This document shows, one piece after another, positions 22,734-35,427 of a stretch of DNA of 64,000 bases. The translations under genes were made by a program, and so were the position numbers. The DNA lies in the NCBI GenBank assembly GCA_013115135.1, contig JABANP010000127.1, positions 1 to 64,000 on the forward strand, written 5' to 3'. A model generated the notes under the pieces. The model had not been told where the DNA came from. It saw only the letters and a program-made list of their open reading frames with translations, and did not search any database. The stretch comes from Perkinsus olseni (taxonomy: Eukaryota > Perkinsozoa > Perkinsida > Perkinsidae). Position 1 is the stretch's first letter; each line of letters begins with the position of its first letter.

Positions 22734-24048
22734 TCACAGTTCACGCTGAATGAACTCGCGGTTCACACAGTAATCTTCCAACAGGGACTTGGTGAGTGTC
22801 GCAGCCGATGGAACGAACAGCTTTTGGAACTCGGGCACCTCAATGTTGGCTGCATGGTCCTTCGAGAACGCCGCTCGCCGTTTCAGCTCTGTGATAAACC
22901 TTACTCTGTTGATCCGATAGTGCTGTTGCAGCTCAGTCTCAATGAATCTCTGTGCCGCACTCGCTGTCAGACCAGCTCGCATCATCCTTATTATTGACAG
23001 ATCTGCTGCATTGCCATTCGGTGTCGCTATGAATTTGCATTCGACTCGGTCGCTCGGCGGTAAGGTGCTCAAGTACTCACCCTCTAGAGTGCTGAAGAAT
23101 CTTTCACTCGCGGCAACGGCACTGCAGACCTTGTACAGTATAAGGCCATGGCGTACAGTAGCATAACTTGGGTCTCGTGGGCCTGTGAGGCACGAAGTCG
23201 GTTGTGCCGCAAAAGGGACACTGGCCAGTTTGTGGGCAGAATATGAAGTGCTCAAGCGCTGTGGTATTCTTGGGCATGCGTAGCCATCCAATGGATGTGG
23301 CTTTCATACCAGGCATGCTGACCGAAAGACCATCGAGATTGATGTCGCAGCAGAGCGGATATCCAACGCCACTTGCCGGGCTCGTAGTCTAACTCGGACG
23401 ACGTGATTAAGGAGCTCAAATTGACGCCTTACTTCATCAGATGCCGACACCTTCGCGGTTGCTGAACCTTGATTCTGTTCATGATGGGTATTAGGCTGTT
23501 CGCCTCCCATTGCCTGGGAGCAACTAGCATCCGGGGTCTGAGCGGAAATTGAGCTTTTTCACGGGAGGATACCGTGATGCACTGTAACAATACTACCACG
23601 TTGAGGTTTGGAGCCTCCGTCGGGCTCTGCTCAGGGCCGTTTCGTGAGGTTGTTTCGGGAACATGATCAGTTTCCGACCTCATTACCTGATTATCCTGCC
23701 ATAAGTGTGTACTATTCTCGTGTATGAACTTACTGGCGAGTGGAAGGTACATGTGCATTCCATGAACTTCTTACGGAAATGATCCCACTGCCCTTTGCAC
23801 TGCTCTGGCTTGACGCGGGACCCCCGATAGGGGCATCTCATCACAGCTTGGAGCTTGGCGTGCATTGGCGAGGCCTTTGGAGGCGCTTCTCCACGTCCCA
23901 GAGACTTCTTGCTTGAAGCCAAGGACTTCAAAATCTTATGCCACTCCGTGTCCGGGCGTTTACTCTTTGTCATTTGGATGCAAAGCAGCAGAAGGGAACT
24001 GGAATTTCTAGATAGAGCGGAGACTACCGCGGTGAGGGCGCGCGCCAC
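22734..24048 (-). CDS. Unidentified gene, possibly transposon-derived
   Basis: Several minus-strand blocks look coding. A basic N-terminal block at 23,760-23,975 has KPEQCKGQWDHFRKKF, reminiscent of a Myb/SANT-like DNA-binding helix. A middle block at 23,180-23,370 has CPQTGQCPFCG, a possible zinc-binding motif. A helical block at 22,734-23,100 has DLSIIRMMRAGLTASAAQRF and ITELKRRAAF, resembling the N-terminal part of some transposase-like proteins. I could not join the exons with confidence or name a family. It sits between two tRNA-like sequences, which fits a mobile-element origin but does not prove it. Confidence 0.3.
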
Positions 24049-24065
24049 TTCTGCGGCCGTTATGT

Positions 24066-24100
24066 CTCGGCGCGACGCCGAGCGCGCGTACCGCGCTCGG
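24066..24100. repeat. Two overlapping GC-rich hairpins
   Basis: Arms 24066-24072 and 24076-24082 pair perfectly (7 bp, 3-nt loop); arms 24078-24086 and 24092-24100 pair perfectly (9 bp, 5-nt loop). They share bases, so the two structures are mutually exclusive. They lie about 40 bp before the tRNA-Asn-like sequence. Confidence 0.65.
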
Positions 24101-24141
24101 CCCCGCGGTTCTTTTCCCCCCTTTTATCAGCGGCTTTTGCC

Positions 24142-24214
24142 CCCAGCCTAGCTCAGTAGGCAGAGCGTGTGGCTGTTAACCACAAGGTCGGTGGTTCGAA
24201 CCCATCGTGGAGCG
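24142..24214 (+). pseudogene. tRNA-Asn(GTT)-like with unpaired acceptor stem
   Basis: The D arm (gctc/gagc), anticodon stem (tgtgg/ccaca around CTGTTAA, anticodon GTT) and T arm (loop TTCGAAC) are all intact, and A-box and B-box promoter elements are good. However, the 7 nt at the 5' end (cccagcc) pair with the 3' acceptor strand (gtggagc) at only two positions. This fits a pseudo-tRNA or a tRNA-derived SINE head better than a working tRNA, unless the 5' end is edited. Confidence 0.6.
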
Positions 24215-24229
24215 CTTTCTATGTGCTTA

Positions 24230-25998
24230 CTACGTTCCTCGTGTGTATAACGAATCCAATTTATTGAGTTCACTTACGTGCCCGCCTGCCAGACCAGCAG
24301 GTAGCGACGTCCGAGTCGACGCGGGATAGACATGCCGACTTGTGTTCGGATCAGCAACAGTCGCTCTTCCCGAAACTGGTTGTGACTGGTACATGACCCG
24401 CTGGTCGTAGCCATTCGAAGACCTGCAAAAGAAGGAAGTGATACCTACACTTACACAGGAAGCCGCGATAGCGGTCTCCTGTGGATATTCTGAGCGGAAA
24501 TATGACCTTCCTTGGGACGCAGCAATCCCCATTTGACTAGCTCTAGCCGAGCTCGGGGTATACTGCCGAGAGCTCGTTGGGAGACCGCCTATGTAACCCC
24601 CTGTACGGTAGCATCCTACGACCAATGAGGCATGGATATTCACGGAACTTGACTCCTCCACTAAAACCCTTCTACCTTCCGTGACCGCGTGCACTCTCGA
24701 GGACATGCTCCCGGCTTCGCTTCCGGCCGGGATACTGCTACTTCGCACCGATGAGGAGGTCGATGCAACGGTCATAGTCGGCCTCCGAGGTATGAAGTAG
24801 TCCATAGCTGGCGCAGTAATATATCCGAGAGGGCCTCGGGAGGGCTCTCTCTGAGCTGCAGTCGCATGGTGCACCACACCTAGGACGAACGTGTGATTAT
24901 GACCAGCGCGCAATAGGCTGCTGTCATCACCCGTATTCGCCTGTGGTACCGCCGGGTGCTGCAGCTTAGGAGGATCCGTTACGGCAGCAGCAGCAGCAGT
25001 TTGAGGTAGGTGCTGCTGCTTGATTACAACACTCTCATCCTAAAGAGATCCCACATAATATTTAAAAGTAAGCATTCAAATTTTGAGCGATGAACGCCTA
25101 CCTCGGCAAATGCTGCCGCATATTCAGAGCCCGACACACAACGAGAAATCTCAGTCGAGATGTTCTCTTGGAGGAGTTTCTCGCAGAATGACGTGAACAG
25201 GTCGGACTTCACTTGGACGTTGAACCTTCCCATCAACACAGCAGAAGTTCGAACCAGTAAAGACCACGGCTGAACCGACCTGATCTTCAACAGGAACTTG
25301 TTCTCCATTCGATTGAGCTCTGCATTCGAGAGCACTGGGAATAGTTTCGCCAAGCTGGAGTTGCGCACAGGCTTGTCCTCCCACATTTTATCGGCGATGA
25401 GAAGCGACGTTAAAAATAGAGGTCTCCACGTACCTATAGTTCAACCAGTACGAAGTATGACTCCCGACTCTCAGTACCATACTTGCATGCAATGATATTT
25501 GAGTAGCCTCCTTGAACCTCGACAGATAACTAAGAAGCATCAAAGTCCCTCACACGACCGCTGTCTCGACATCAGGAGAATACTACATGATAGAGACAAT
25601 AAATGCACTGACTGAGAATAGTCCTTGATGAAGTATACTGAGTATGAAGCTGCTGACATGCACGGCTGATGGATCCGATACACTGTTGATAAATACTGAA
25701 TTGACCTGCTCTCCCGGGGCCTTCTTTTCGTAATACCTGAATAGCGTCTGCCTCTATTACCCCAGGCCCTTCCGATGCTACTGAGGCTCGAAGAAGAGCT
25801 GAAACATCTCGTTGGTCTTCATTCGTCGCAATACTTCGTTATCAGTACGTATATGCCTGACCAACGACATACGGACAGCTCCTAGGCAGCGCTATCAATA
25901 AACGCGAGCTCTCACCTGTGAAAGAACTGAATACCCGCGTTCAACAGGCGCTCTTGCATGGCAGAGAACCGTCTTGTGCCAGGAGCTCCTGGCTGCAT
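24230..25998 (-). CDS. Cyclin, cyclin-Y-like, with long disordered tail
   Basis: Cyclin Y-type proteins activate CDK14/16-like kinases, often at membranes. The cyclin box is assembled from exons ending/starting at 25916, 25856-25782, 25736-25587, 25529-25483, 25433-25280 and 25225-25102, all in phase. Landmarks in order are LRRMKTNEMFQLFFEPQYY, AFIVSIIYLSRFKEA, TWRPLFLTSLLIADKMWEDK, LSNAELNRMENKFLLKIRF and FTSFCEKLLQ, matching the family order. Introns are 45-62 nt. The C-terminal exon (from 25039) is a long Ser/Gln/Tyr-rich tail; its end is either 24351 or 24230 depending on one intron. The start at 25998 is conservative. Coding-looking sequence continues upstream to about 26428 and could add N-terminal exons. 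Confidence 0.82.
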
Positions 25999-26429
25999 TG
26001 GGAGCCCCGACCGAGATATCGGCTGGGGGTCCACCGTTGAACGTTTGGGAGAAGTCGAGGGAAGTCCCGTCCAAGACACTGCTATTAGCGGTCAGGGTCG
26101 TGCCTAGAAGAACGAGTCAAGGATCCTTCCCCTATTCGAGTGGCCTTGGCCGCCTTCAAGAGCAGAGATCATGGACCCGAGTGCAATTAGATAGGTGTAG
26201 AGTACCGAACATGATCGGACAAAGCGGCCGCGGGACGCTTGCCGAGCCATGGCCAACTTCTCTGCTCTTACAGTTGTTAATGCCGTCTGCCGAGTCCCGC
26301 AAAGCAGTGTGACTCGACCTGGCTCCATGTCGTGCAAGGGAGGATTTCACTCCGTTATTTCGAAGCGTCGACTCCCTTGAGGAGTTGGGGTTGGAGGGAA
26401 TAGGGCGTGTGGCAGTAGCGACCGACATA

Positions 26430-28604
26430 GACGATGGAGCACCCCTGAGCGATGACCAATCGCTGATCCGTGGTCAGACAGACCTCCTCATTAACACGAA
26501 GACTGGTGAACACAAGGACCATCGATGGGATTGGACAACTCTCTCGGTAATGACACAGATGCCTTTGGATTGTCGTTGTTGCCGAGTAAAGAAAAAGAAA
26601 GGAACTCTCTACTTGTAGTCTTCACCGGAGTAGTTGTCAGATACCATCGTCGAGGGAGGACACACTGTGGACTCACCTTCACAACACCACCGCTTACGAC
26701 TGTAGACGTCGTCGTGAAGGGCAAGAACAGATTGAACAGGGATCCAGCGACAACGGCGATTCAGACAACCACAACAACGACTACAGCAACAACGAAACTA
26801 TCCTTTCAAGGTTGTTAACGGTGGCGTTCACTAGTAATTTCGACAAAGACTGATATAGCATCATCAACATACACAAGCAACACATCGAACTATAAGGCAG
26901 TACTGTCTGAGGTAGCCGTCTGCTGGTCAGAGAGCTTCTCCACTCTCCGAAACCGAGGTTATTAATCATCAGCCACAGCTGCAACGGGATTGCTCATCTT
27001 CATCGAGAAGAATAAAGTAACACCGGTGTTGCCAGCTCATCCCTCAGACAGGCGAAAGCACAACCAAAAAGGTTTACTGAGACTATCCATTCGGATAGGA
27101 CCCCATCAACGTGGTCAGTAAGGATCTCAGTGGAGGCCGATCGGGCCTTAATGGTGGCATTGGCCGACGACCTCCATTCCGAGCGGCAGAGTCACAGTTA
27201 TAGTAGCAATAGCAGCACGTAGCAGCAATAGTAGAAAAAAAGTATTTACACACCGAGAAGAGAGTCGATGATGGTGATTTACATTGTACAGACTTGCGAA
27301 GAACAGAAAATCAACGACAGCAGCAGCAGTAGGGCGGGAGGGGAGCGATAGTGCAGCAGCCGGGGCTACGAGAGCTACAGCAGCGTTCGGGAAACAGTCC
27401 AGAAAGCAACAGCAATAACAGCAATACAGAAGTTAGAATACTATATCGATATCGTCGGTACCACCCGACAACAGGTAATGTTAAAGATTTGTGATTGAAA
27501 TGATGCCGTGAAACGTCCGACTCATCATCATAATCGTCATCATGATCATCATCGTCCAACATAACCTAGCTGACCCTCGCAGAAATGGATAAATTAATAC
27601 TTCTGTCTTTTCTCAATATATAAACAACAATCATTAGCCGCGAAGGTGGACTCGGACAGCGTCAGCGACTCGGCCGTACACGAAAACCGCAAGTGTTATT
27701 AAGTGCTCCTGTAACGTCCGGAGCTATACGACAACAACGCCGACGCCCTCATCTACATCGCAGCGCCAGAACTGGTATAAAAACGGCGAATTGATGATGA
27801 TGCTCATCACCGAAAACAACGTTATGTTGCTGTTCGAAAACGGTTGATGGCCGATACTGCTGCTGCTGTCGGTATTAGTAGTTTTAATAGTAGTGGTAGA
27901 ATATGCCCTCACACGATCAGCGGGTACTGGCCATAGTCCTCTCCCGGTCGCCAACAGTTTCCTAGCCAGAAACGAGTCGAATCGTCATCGTTGCTATACA
28001 TTAAACAACGGAGGCATTTTCGACTGTTCAGGGCACGCTTGCATCCGGCGACCAGCGTAGAGGCGGTAAAGTCCGATGACCAGTACCGGTGGCACAGTAC
28101 ATTATAGTAAGAGAATCCCTCCTAGAGTTTACGCCATGTGGCCAGGTACTACCCCACCGCTACTCGAGCAAAGCACGGGTCAAACCAGTGGCAGCGCTTG
28201 ATGGGTATATCGCCCGAATGCCGCTATTCTCGAGGAGCTGCTGCTGATGGCAGCAGGAATCGAGAAGGTAGGGGTTTCGGCGAGAACCATGGTAGCACCG
28301 ACAGAGCAGTACTATACTTACAACAGATAGAGACGACAGAAGAGGAGTAAACCATAATGATGCTGATGACCAAGATCTTCTAATGTTTTGGTGAATCGTT
28401 GGGCCTTGACGAGCCGATAGGAGCAGAAGAAGAGACAACCCTGTATAGAGGATGTCTGTATTTGTTATCTGACAACAACGAGGGAGATCTAACGTGAAAC
28501 ACCACGGTCGGCTACGATCGTAGACAACAGTGACGCGACGAAAGTCCGCTCTTACTTTTTCAAAAAAAGGAGATGTCGACGTTGTTCCGCGTGCAGCATA
28601 TCGA
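26430..28604. other. Long stretch with no confident gene; simple repeats
   Basis: About 2.2 kb with short frames only. It is rich in CAACAA-, ATCATC- and CAGCAG-type runs (for example 26757-26805 and 27300-27560), which create low-complexity frames on both strands. One minus-strand block at 26,491-26,724 is weakly coding-like. Probably UTR or intergenic sequence. Confidence 0.45.
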
Positions 28605-31600
28605 TTAGTCTAGAAGAGCTTGGATACTTGACAACGCGGAGGTATCTAAGAGCAGCAGCAACCAACTTCATCCCAGCAGAACTGATTTGCAAGAGAACTC
28701 ACCCAAACCTTCATAGCTCTCGGGCATGAAGGCAGCAGCCAATGCATCGTCGTCCTTGCTCAGTGCGCCGCCCATGTACGAGGAGATGCCAGCTCCAGTG
28801 GCAGATTCCTCAGGCATCGATTGTATCGAGCGACGGACAATATCCTTAACCTCAGTGGCCATTACCTGGAATGACAACAAGAGACTTCCGATTGCCGATC
28901 ATCAGATTCGCTAGATGCTATACCTGGATGCAATGACCAGGGCACCTCGCAGCCTCGAGGAGAGCAGTGGTCACAGATCCGGACGGGCCTAGAGCAACGT
29001 ACGATCCAACCATCCCTGGACGACACCTGCAGACGGAAAGTAAGACGAGCTTTACTATCACTAAATGACGACTACGTGTTGAGTCCGTGGATGACCGCAA
29101 GTATCCTCAACGTTGACGAGCCTGGCTCTGACAGCAACTTCTGCAAACTGCGCTCTAGTAGACCAGCATATGCCGGAACGTTCTCGCGTGATAGCGACTG
29201 AGAAAAACGCTCAATGCATGAGGTGAAATTGGATGGTTGAGACTTACGTAGACCAGCATAGCTAACTCATTAGGAGATATCGCCTGGAGCCCCAACTCCT
29301 CTACTGAGCTGGCTATTGCTGGAAAGACCACCGTCTCTAAGGCAAGCCTAGATGGACCAAGAAAGGCGAGCTTGCAGAGGCTTCCAAGAGGGACTAAAAG
29401 AACAACAATCCTGAAGAGTCCGATGCCCGATAGAACTCACCGTTGGTTTGAGTCTCATTTGAGAGAGACTGTAACCGAGAGATGCAAGCCTCTAATTGCT
29501 CATCCTCCACTTTCTGGCCGTAATAGTCTCGAAAGAAAAAAAGATCTATCGTATCGGTTAGGGAGTAGGGCGCTGATCCCTTGACCTCGCCTGAAGTAAG
29601 AGAGTCTGCGTGCAAGTCAACGACAATAAAAACCTACCAATAACGTTGAAGTGAGCATAGACCACGTCCGTGAGGGCTGATAGACGGGCCCAGAGATCTT
29701 GGCAGTTCTGCATATCCTTGGTAAAGGAGGATAGCACCGAGAGACATGTGTCGGGCAGGAGCTGCTCAATCCTGGTGGCCGCGCAGGCGTCCTCCGACAG
29801 AGTGTCCAGGAAGCGGCTGGCGTCTTGAGGACCGTACCGGCTCAGAGTCGACGCGAGACACGACCCAAAACTCGATACCATCTCGGCCTCGAATGCAGTA
29901 GCTGACAAAAGTGCAACTTGACGGCATACCATCTCATTAGATACTCACCGTTCTGGTAGTAGGCTTCCGTGAGTGCAGATTGCAAGCCTTGCAACACAGC
30001 GTCATCCATAACGTTGAGGTTTGCATCAGCTAACAAAAGAATCCTCACAACACCAATTCATGAGCTGCGTATTTAGTACCAAGCAGGCCACAAATTGTGA
30101 TCGAATCCGCGAGGGTCGAGGAGAGCTGGTCCGCACCCGACTCAGTCGAAGCAGCGGCAGCAGCAGCGATAGCATCCGATGTCCAGGCTCCCAGAAGGGC
30201 AGAGTACGACTGCGCTTCCTCAAGCAACAGGCTCAGCAAGGGCGCAATCATGGACGAAAAATCATCTAAACGAGGAGCAGTACGAAGTGAAGCAGCAGCT
30301 AAAGTCGTGATTACCTGTGAGCGCACGCATACGCTGCACCAAGGGCAGAGACAGATCGTTCTGCTCAGCCATGGCTCTGGCACACATCGTGATGATGGAC
30401 GTGTTCGACCGTGCAACTATGGCCTTGGACTCTTCACCTGCACAGAAGATGAATGGAAAATGAATGAGACAACTAGTTGGCACTGACCTGAAGATTGGCA
30501 TTGCTCGGAAGCTACAACCATCTCCAGTGTCGAAATGAGCTCCGACATAGCGGAAACGGGCAAGTCGATATCTCCGGACACGACACGACCACCTGATGAA
30601 GGACGGAGTAGAGGGCGGACACCTCTCAAGACACTTATTACTGAATACTTCCAATACACCAGGACGATACATCTCCATGACTGGCAGACTGAGCAGGCTC
30701 AATGCCCCTCTGAGTGTCCAACCCGCGCCTTCGGCCTGGATATACTCCTGTGCCAGTAGATCATAAAGGCCCTCATCGATAACATGGGCGTCACCAACAG
30801 CAGATCCACCACCATAGCGGAAGTAGGCCAGCAACTTGCAGATCGAAATGGTGACAGAATCTAGCTGCTCTTGGGTATATCCTCTAGCTCGAGTCATTAG
30901 CAGCTTCTCAGTCAAACTCTGTAGGGTCTCCACCGGCATCGGACACCACTCCAAAGTCTCACTATTCATGGACATAGCAACAACATCCATGGCCGTTGTA
31001 CCTGGACACGAAGCACCCTATAACCACCATAAACTCCAACTATCGGCAGAGTCCTACATGCTTGAAGAAGTTGAGTGAGGCTATTGCTATCCAAGCTCTG
31101 AACCGCGGAGGCGGATATGTTTCCAAAGACCTGATGAAGACAGCACAGTCGGGCACGTCATTCCACGGCCAAGGCGTACAACCTACCGTCTCCAAGAATT
31201 CCTTGTTCACGATACCGACATTGACCAGAGCCCAGGAGATGTTGCAAACTTCCAACGGCTTGAACTTCATCAACAAGGCGTTGTTCTCGGAGAGGTAGGC
31301 GTCAACTGTGTCGAGGAACTCTCTTGTAGCCTCAGCAGCTGCCGCAGGAGTGCCCACTATTGGCACTGCAGTCATACGGCCACCCGAATGAGACATCGGC
31401 GATGATGCTGTAGTGGAGGACTTCGTAGACGACTCCTCAGACCTACTGCTGCTGGCGCTATCGCCCAGGCTACCGACTGGTGTATCTGCCAGACACGACA
31501 GTGCCAAGACATGCTTTCCGAGATGGCGCTGCAACTTACCGACTCCCTCATTGTGGCTGCCGTCACTACTATTACCGCTGCTGTTCTTGTTGCCCTCATA

Positions 31601-33787
31601 GTAGTAGCTCAAGGACCAGGACATGTTGGCAATCGCTTGAGGGGAGAATTCACTCAACCCCCAATGCTTCAAGGAGAAGCGCGCGACCACCTCACAAACC
31701 TTGCATATCTCACCATTATAGCTGAACAGATGTGATTCATCAAAGCCTCTATGCGTGGGGGCAGCAGGACTTACTCGTATGCCGCGGTAGCGATAGCCCA
31801 CATAACGGAGGCCAGCTCCATCGGCTTGAACTGTGATAGACAACCTCTGTCGTACATGATCTTCTGACACACACATTCGTACCTGGAACGTATCTTTTGT
31901 CGACTATGACATTAATAAAAAAGGTAGTGTTACATGAGATCGCTTTCTGGGCAGTCGAGACGAGCAAGGGCCCAGCTGAGATTCGCCAAATCCTGCGGCT
32001 TCAAGTCAGCATGCAGAGTTAGGGACTTGTGCACGACCTGCGAAGACACTCTCTACACGGGAGTCTCAATGACAGCGTAGCCACCTTCGAGAGGAGATCG
32101 TGGTCAACAATATGGAGCTTGGCCATGGCCCACGCCAGAGTAGCAAGATGCTGGGGTGCGAAGCCTTCAACCGACTCGCACTTCCCGAGCAAAGTCTGAA
32201 TCTCGAGGGAGTGTTCGCTCTTAGCCTCGTGTAGATGGAACTTGGCCAAACGGTGGAAGGTGGTAGCCCAGTTAACACTGTTGAACTGTGCACCTGCGGT
32301 GGAAGATATTTCAAATCAGGCCATCGGAACCGCTACTTACAGTGCTTCTTGGCGAGTGCCAAGATCTGCTGTGCTGTTGCGTTGGGATTGGTGAGCTCTC
32401 TATTCCACGCTATATGCTGACTCTTGAAGGCAGCGGCACTCATCGATCGCCCATGCTGAGACGACGATCCCGAATGCTGCTGCCTCTTTCCCGTCGAATC
32501 CAAGTAGGAGGCGCTGCTGACGGCTTTAGGCCTCCGCGAATGCATTGGAGGGGAGCTCCTGCCAGTCAACGAGGGGGCCACTGCCACTGTGGTACGACGC
32601 TGAAAATGAGCAGACAATGATGACGAAGAAGCAGACACTTGAAAGCTTACTTGAGATATGAGGTTCGACGAGTTACGACGATGACGAAGATCGCGATCAA
32701 AACCGCCCATGAGTGGGGGTTCAATAACCGGGAGCGAATAACGCTTCTGGCTGATGCGAGCCCCCAGAGACTGGGAGCTGCCCACATCACTACTAGGGCT
32801 ATTGCGTCCAGCGGCATTCATATGCGAAGCCGCGTAGAGGGCTGTAGCCGTGGCACTGCCCTCACCAGGGGACGAGGGGGGAGAATCGAAGCCAGGATAG
32901 CTAGCGGCCTCGGGCAAGAAGGAGAAATTCGACGGGATTGTCGTATGTCGGCGACCTGAATGGATGATAGACGTAACCAGGCGTGTGGTATTGAAAGCAT
33001 CACTCACCCCACGGCGAAGGCCAAGTCCCCTTCTTGCGTGGTTGCTGTTGGGGAGTGTATAGTCCAAGACTGTCCAAGGCAGGCGACAGAGGCAATGGGC
33101 CAGCGCCAAGCCAAGGAGAACCTGAGCAGCAACGTGATGGAGCCACCAACGGCGAGTCTGAGCCAAGTCATTGGCAGACTTCGAACCAAACAAAAACAAT
33201 GAAAAACACAATCATGATCCCCCCCGCAGGATACGATGGCGCACCTCCAACATCGCTCATCGGCCCGGTTCTCGACATCTGAAGAAAAGAGGGTATGGAT
33301 ACTGCGTCTAGCCAGTGAAGGCGGGCTTACCATGGAGGGAGCCGGGGACCTCCAGGGGTCCAACTCCGTGGGAGCCGCATCCCAAGAATCGCTGCGATCA
33401 CGACCATTGCCAGGCACCGGGGAACCTGATGCTCTTCGCTGCGATAAGGCAAAAACGAGCAGAGGACTTACCAATTTCCCCGGGACCCTTGGGGGTATGA
33501 TCTGATTCCGCGTGATTCCCTGGCGCTGAGTCGTTACTGGTGGTTTCCGATGACGAGGAGAGGCCTGCTAGGGACCGGATGGTACAGACGAGAGCCGCTG
33601 GAGACATCATACCCGCTCCGAGCTCGTTCTTCTCTTTGAATACACTAGGAGGTAGATATTTGGCTGCCTGAAAGAGGAGAGTGTGCATTGGAGGTCTAGG
33701 AGTAGCGGGCGAGTGTACTTGATCCAATTGGGCTGTGGTTGTCACCGTCCACTTAGAATCAGACAATGGAGAAGCTTGCTGAGACAT
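28605..33787 (-). CDS. Heptatricopeptide/RAP-type organellar RNA-binding protein
   Basis: A large multi-exon gene. After a Ser-rich N-terminus (start ATG at 33787) comes a helical repeat region with the signature F-x-P-x-x-L/I-A-N/T-x-x-W-A/S: FAPQHLATLAWAMAKL, FSPQAIANMSWSLSYY and FKPLEVCNISWALVNVG are three examples. This is the pattern of heptatricopeptide (HPR) proteins of apicomplexans and relatives, usually mitochondrial or plastid RNA-binding proteins ending in a RAP domain. Further alpha-helical exons run to 28,668, and a final short exon gives the stop at 28605. I do not see a clear RAP motif at the C-terminus. Targeting to an organelle is inferred from family. Not all introns were phased. 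Confidence 0.75.
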
Positions 33788-34451
33788 ATGGGCTGGTAAA
33801 ACCAAGAAACATATGACTGCAGTAGGGCATCATCACACCACAGAAGCTGGGCGGACAGTCGGAACACCGGCCCAGACTTTCCACGATAGCTCCCTCAGTA
33901 GGTCCTGTTACCGAAAAGAACCCAGCTACGCCTGGCCGACCCTCTCATTTCCCAACTCCATTATCGGCTACTATAGTCCCGCGTGCACTGAGGACAGTGG
34001 ACCGAGTGGACAGTGTCCACCGCTAGTTCAAAGAGGTCAACCACAACACGATTTAGCGCCTAAGGATTCTTTCTCAAGATGCTACGACCCTACCTCCAAG
34101 CGCCCTAGTACGTCCCAATAACCATCCTAACGCCCTCATCTTCCCGCCGGATCTCCCCTAAAGTTTGCGCTATAGCCCAGCTTTGTGGCGCTCCCGTCCG
34201 ATGACCTTGCCAAATAGGATACTACTAAGACGGAGGGGACCCCGGCTCCACCCCAAGCGGGTCAGAGTGGTGATCCTAGCCGTCATATACACGACTAGCC
34301 CGATTGGGGGTTATAGCTCCCACCTGCAATGAGCAAAGCGAAAAAATACAAACATTTTTCGAATCTTAAGCGGAGCGAAGCACGGCGTCGGCTCCACAAA
34401 TCGTCAAAGGCGCCGCATGTTAGATCTTGTTTTTGTGTTTTTGCTTCTGCC
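33788..34451. other. Intergenic between divergent genes
   Basis: About 660 bp. A short plus-strand frame at 33813-34121 is Pro/Ser-rich without other support. There is a palindrome-like gtggaca/tgtccac pair with one base between near 34,000, but it lacks the six-base repeat seen in the fold-back insertions. Confidence 0.45.
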
Positions 34452-34852
34452 ATGGGATGCACGTCAAGTACTCTACCAGTGGACGTAGAAGCCTATGAGT
34501 CCGTATATGCATCACCGACTGCCAAGCGGCGTCGACGGGCAAAGCCTCTGGGAGTATATGAGAGAGAGGGGTACCAAAGAGGAGGGCATCGACTCTCATC
34601 GCAAGAGACCGACCCAGGCGGTTCGAGTAGTACTGGGAAGGGCGGGAATGTGCGTGATGAGGTCTTCGAACAGGTCCCAGTCCCCCCACCGCGCACCCTT
34701 ATACCGTAGTCGAGTACCCAAGGAGCTGGCCTTCCAGTGAGTCACTCACACGGCGCAATGACGATTTTGAAGGTATGCCTTCGTTAGGTCCAGGGGTGCA
34801 AGTCACGGCTCTGTACCATCCTCGAAGATTCTCCCCTCGCTACACCCGATGA
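34452..34852 (+). CDS. Small MGC-start protein 1, probably N-myristoylated
   Basis: Two exons (34452-34653 and 34710-34852; intron 56 nt) encode 114 residues. The N-terminus MGCTSSTLP has Gly2, Cys3 and Ser6, the pattern for myristoylation plus palmitoylation and membrane attachment. The rest is basic and disordered, with SPTAKRRRRAKP after the start and RFSPRYTR at the end. It resembles the next gene downstream at both ends (MGC..STLP and a Y-x-x-SPxA/PVA-RR motif), so the two are tandem relatives. No enzymatic domain. The second exon was found by joining phases; no in-frame start exists in it. Confidence 0.7.
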
Positions 34853-35427
34853 TGCATCCTATCTTGACCATCGTCATTCGCAACACAGTAGGAGCGATTC
34901 CAGTATCCACCACCGCCATCGGCCCCATCACAGAAGCAGCGGACAGTTTTATGATCGTCATTTAAGATCAGAGGTCCGCAGTCGTAGCCTAACGGGGCGT
35001 GCTTACCGAGGGCGTCGATCGGCCTGAATAAGACCATTATAAACCTCCTTTGGCAATTTTGAACCTTTACCATATTCACTCATCTCAGTCTGTGCACTTT
35101 CGGATGATTTCTCCCAATCGGTTGGCAAGAGTTGATCAGCGCCAAGGCCCCCACCTGCCTATTAACCCCCCTCATGACGGTGCTTCATTTGTCGTTCTGC
35201 CCCTTTCTGTTGACTGTGTGCCAAGATTTCTCAACCGTCTCCAACCGGTGGGGACATCGTACCCTTCCTCTATATTTCTACCGTCACGCAGCCCCCGTTG
35301 GCCAGGTCTCCCTTGTTATGATCATTCCCGCCCATCCCTCTGTTGCGTAGTCTATTAATGTGGATTGCGCTGTGTTTTCAGTTGCTTGAGTGCCCTTCTC
35401 TCTCGCTACCGCGGGTCTTCTGTGTCC

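Noticed and set aside
32333..33211. Independent minus-strand gene
   Set aside because: It is an exon of the heptatricopeptide gene; the Ser-rich sequence leads in frame to the helical repeats.
33980..34020. Another 14-nt fold-back (gtggaca, g, tgtccac)
   Set aside because: The 7-1-7 part fits, but the following six bases do not repeat X, and there is no sister sequence to show an insertion.
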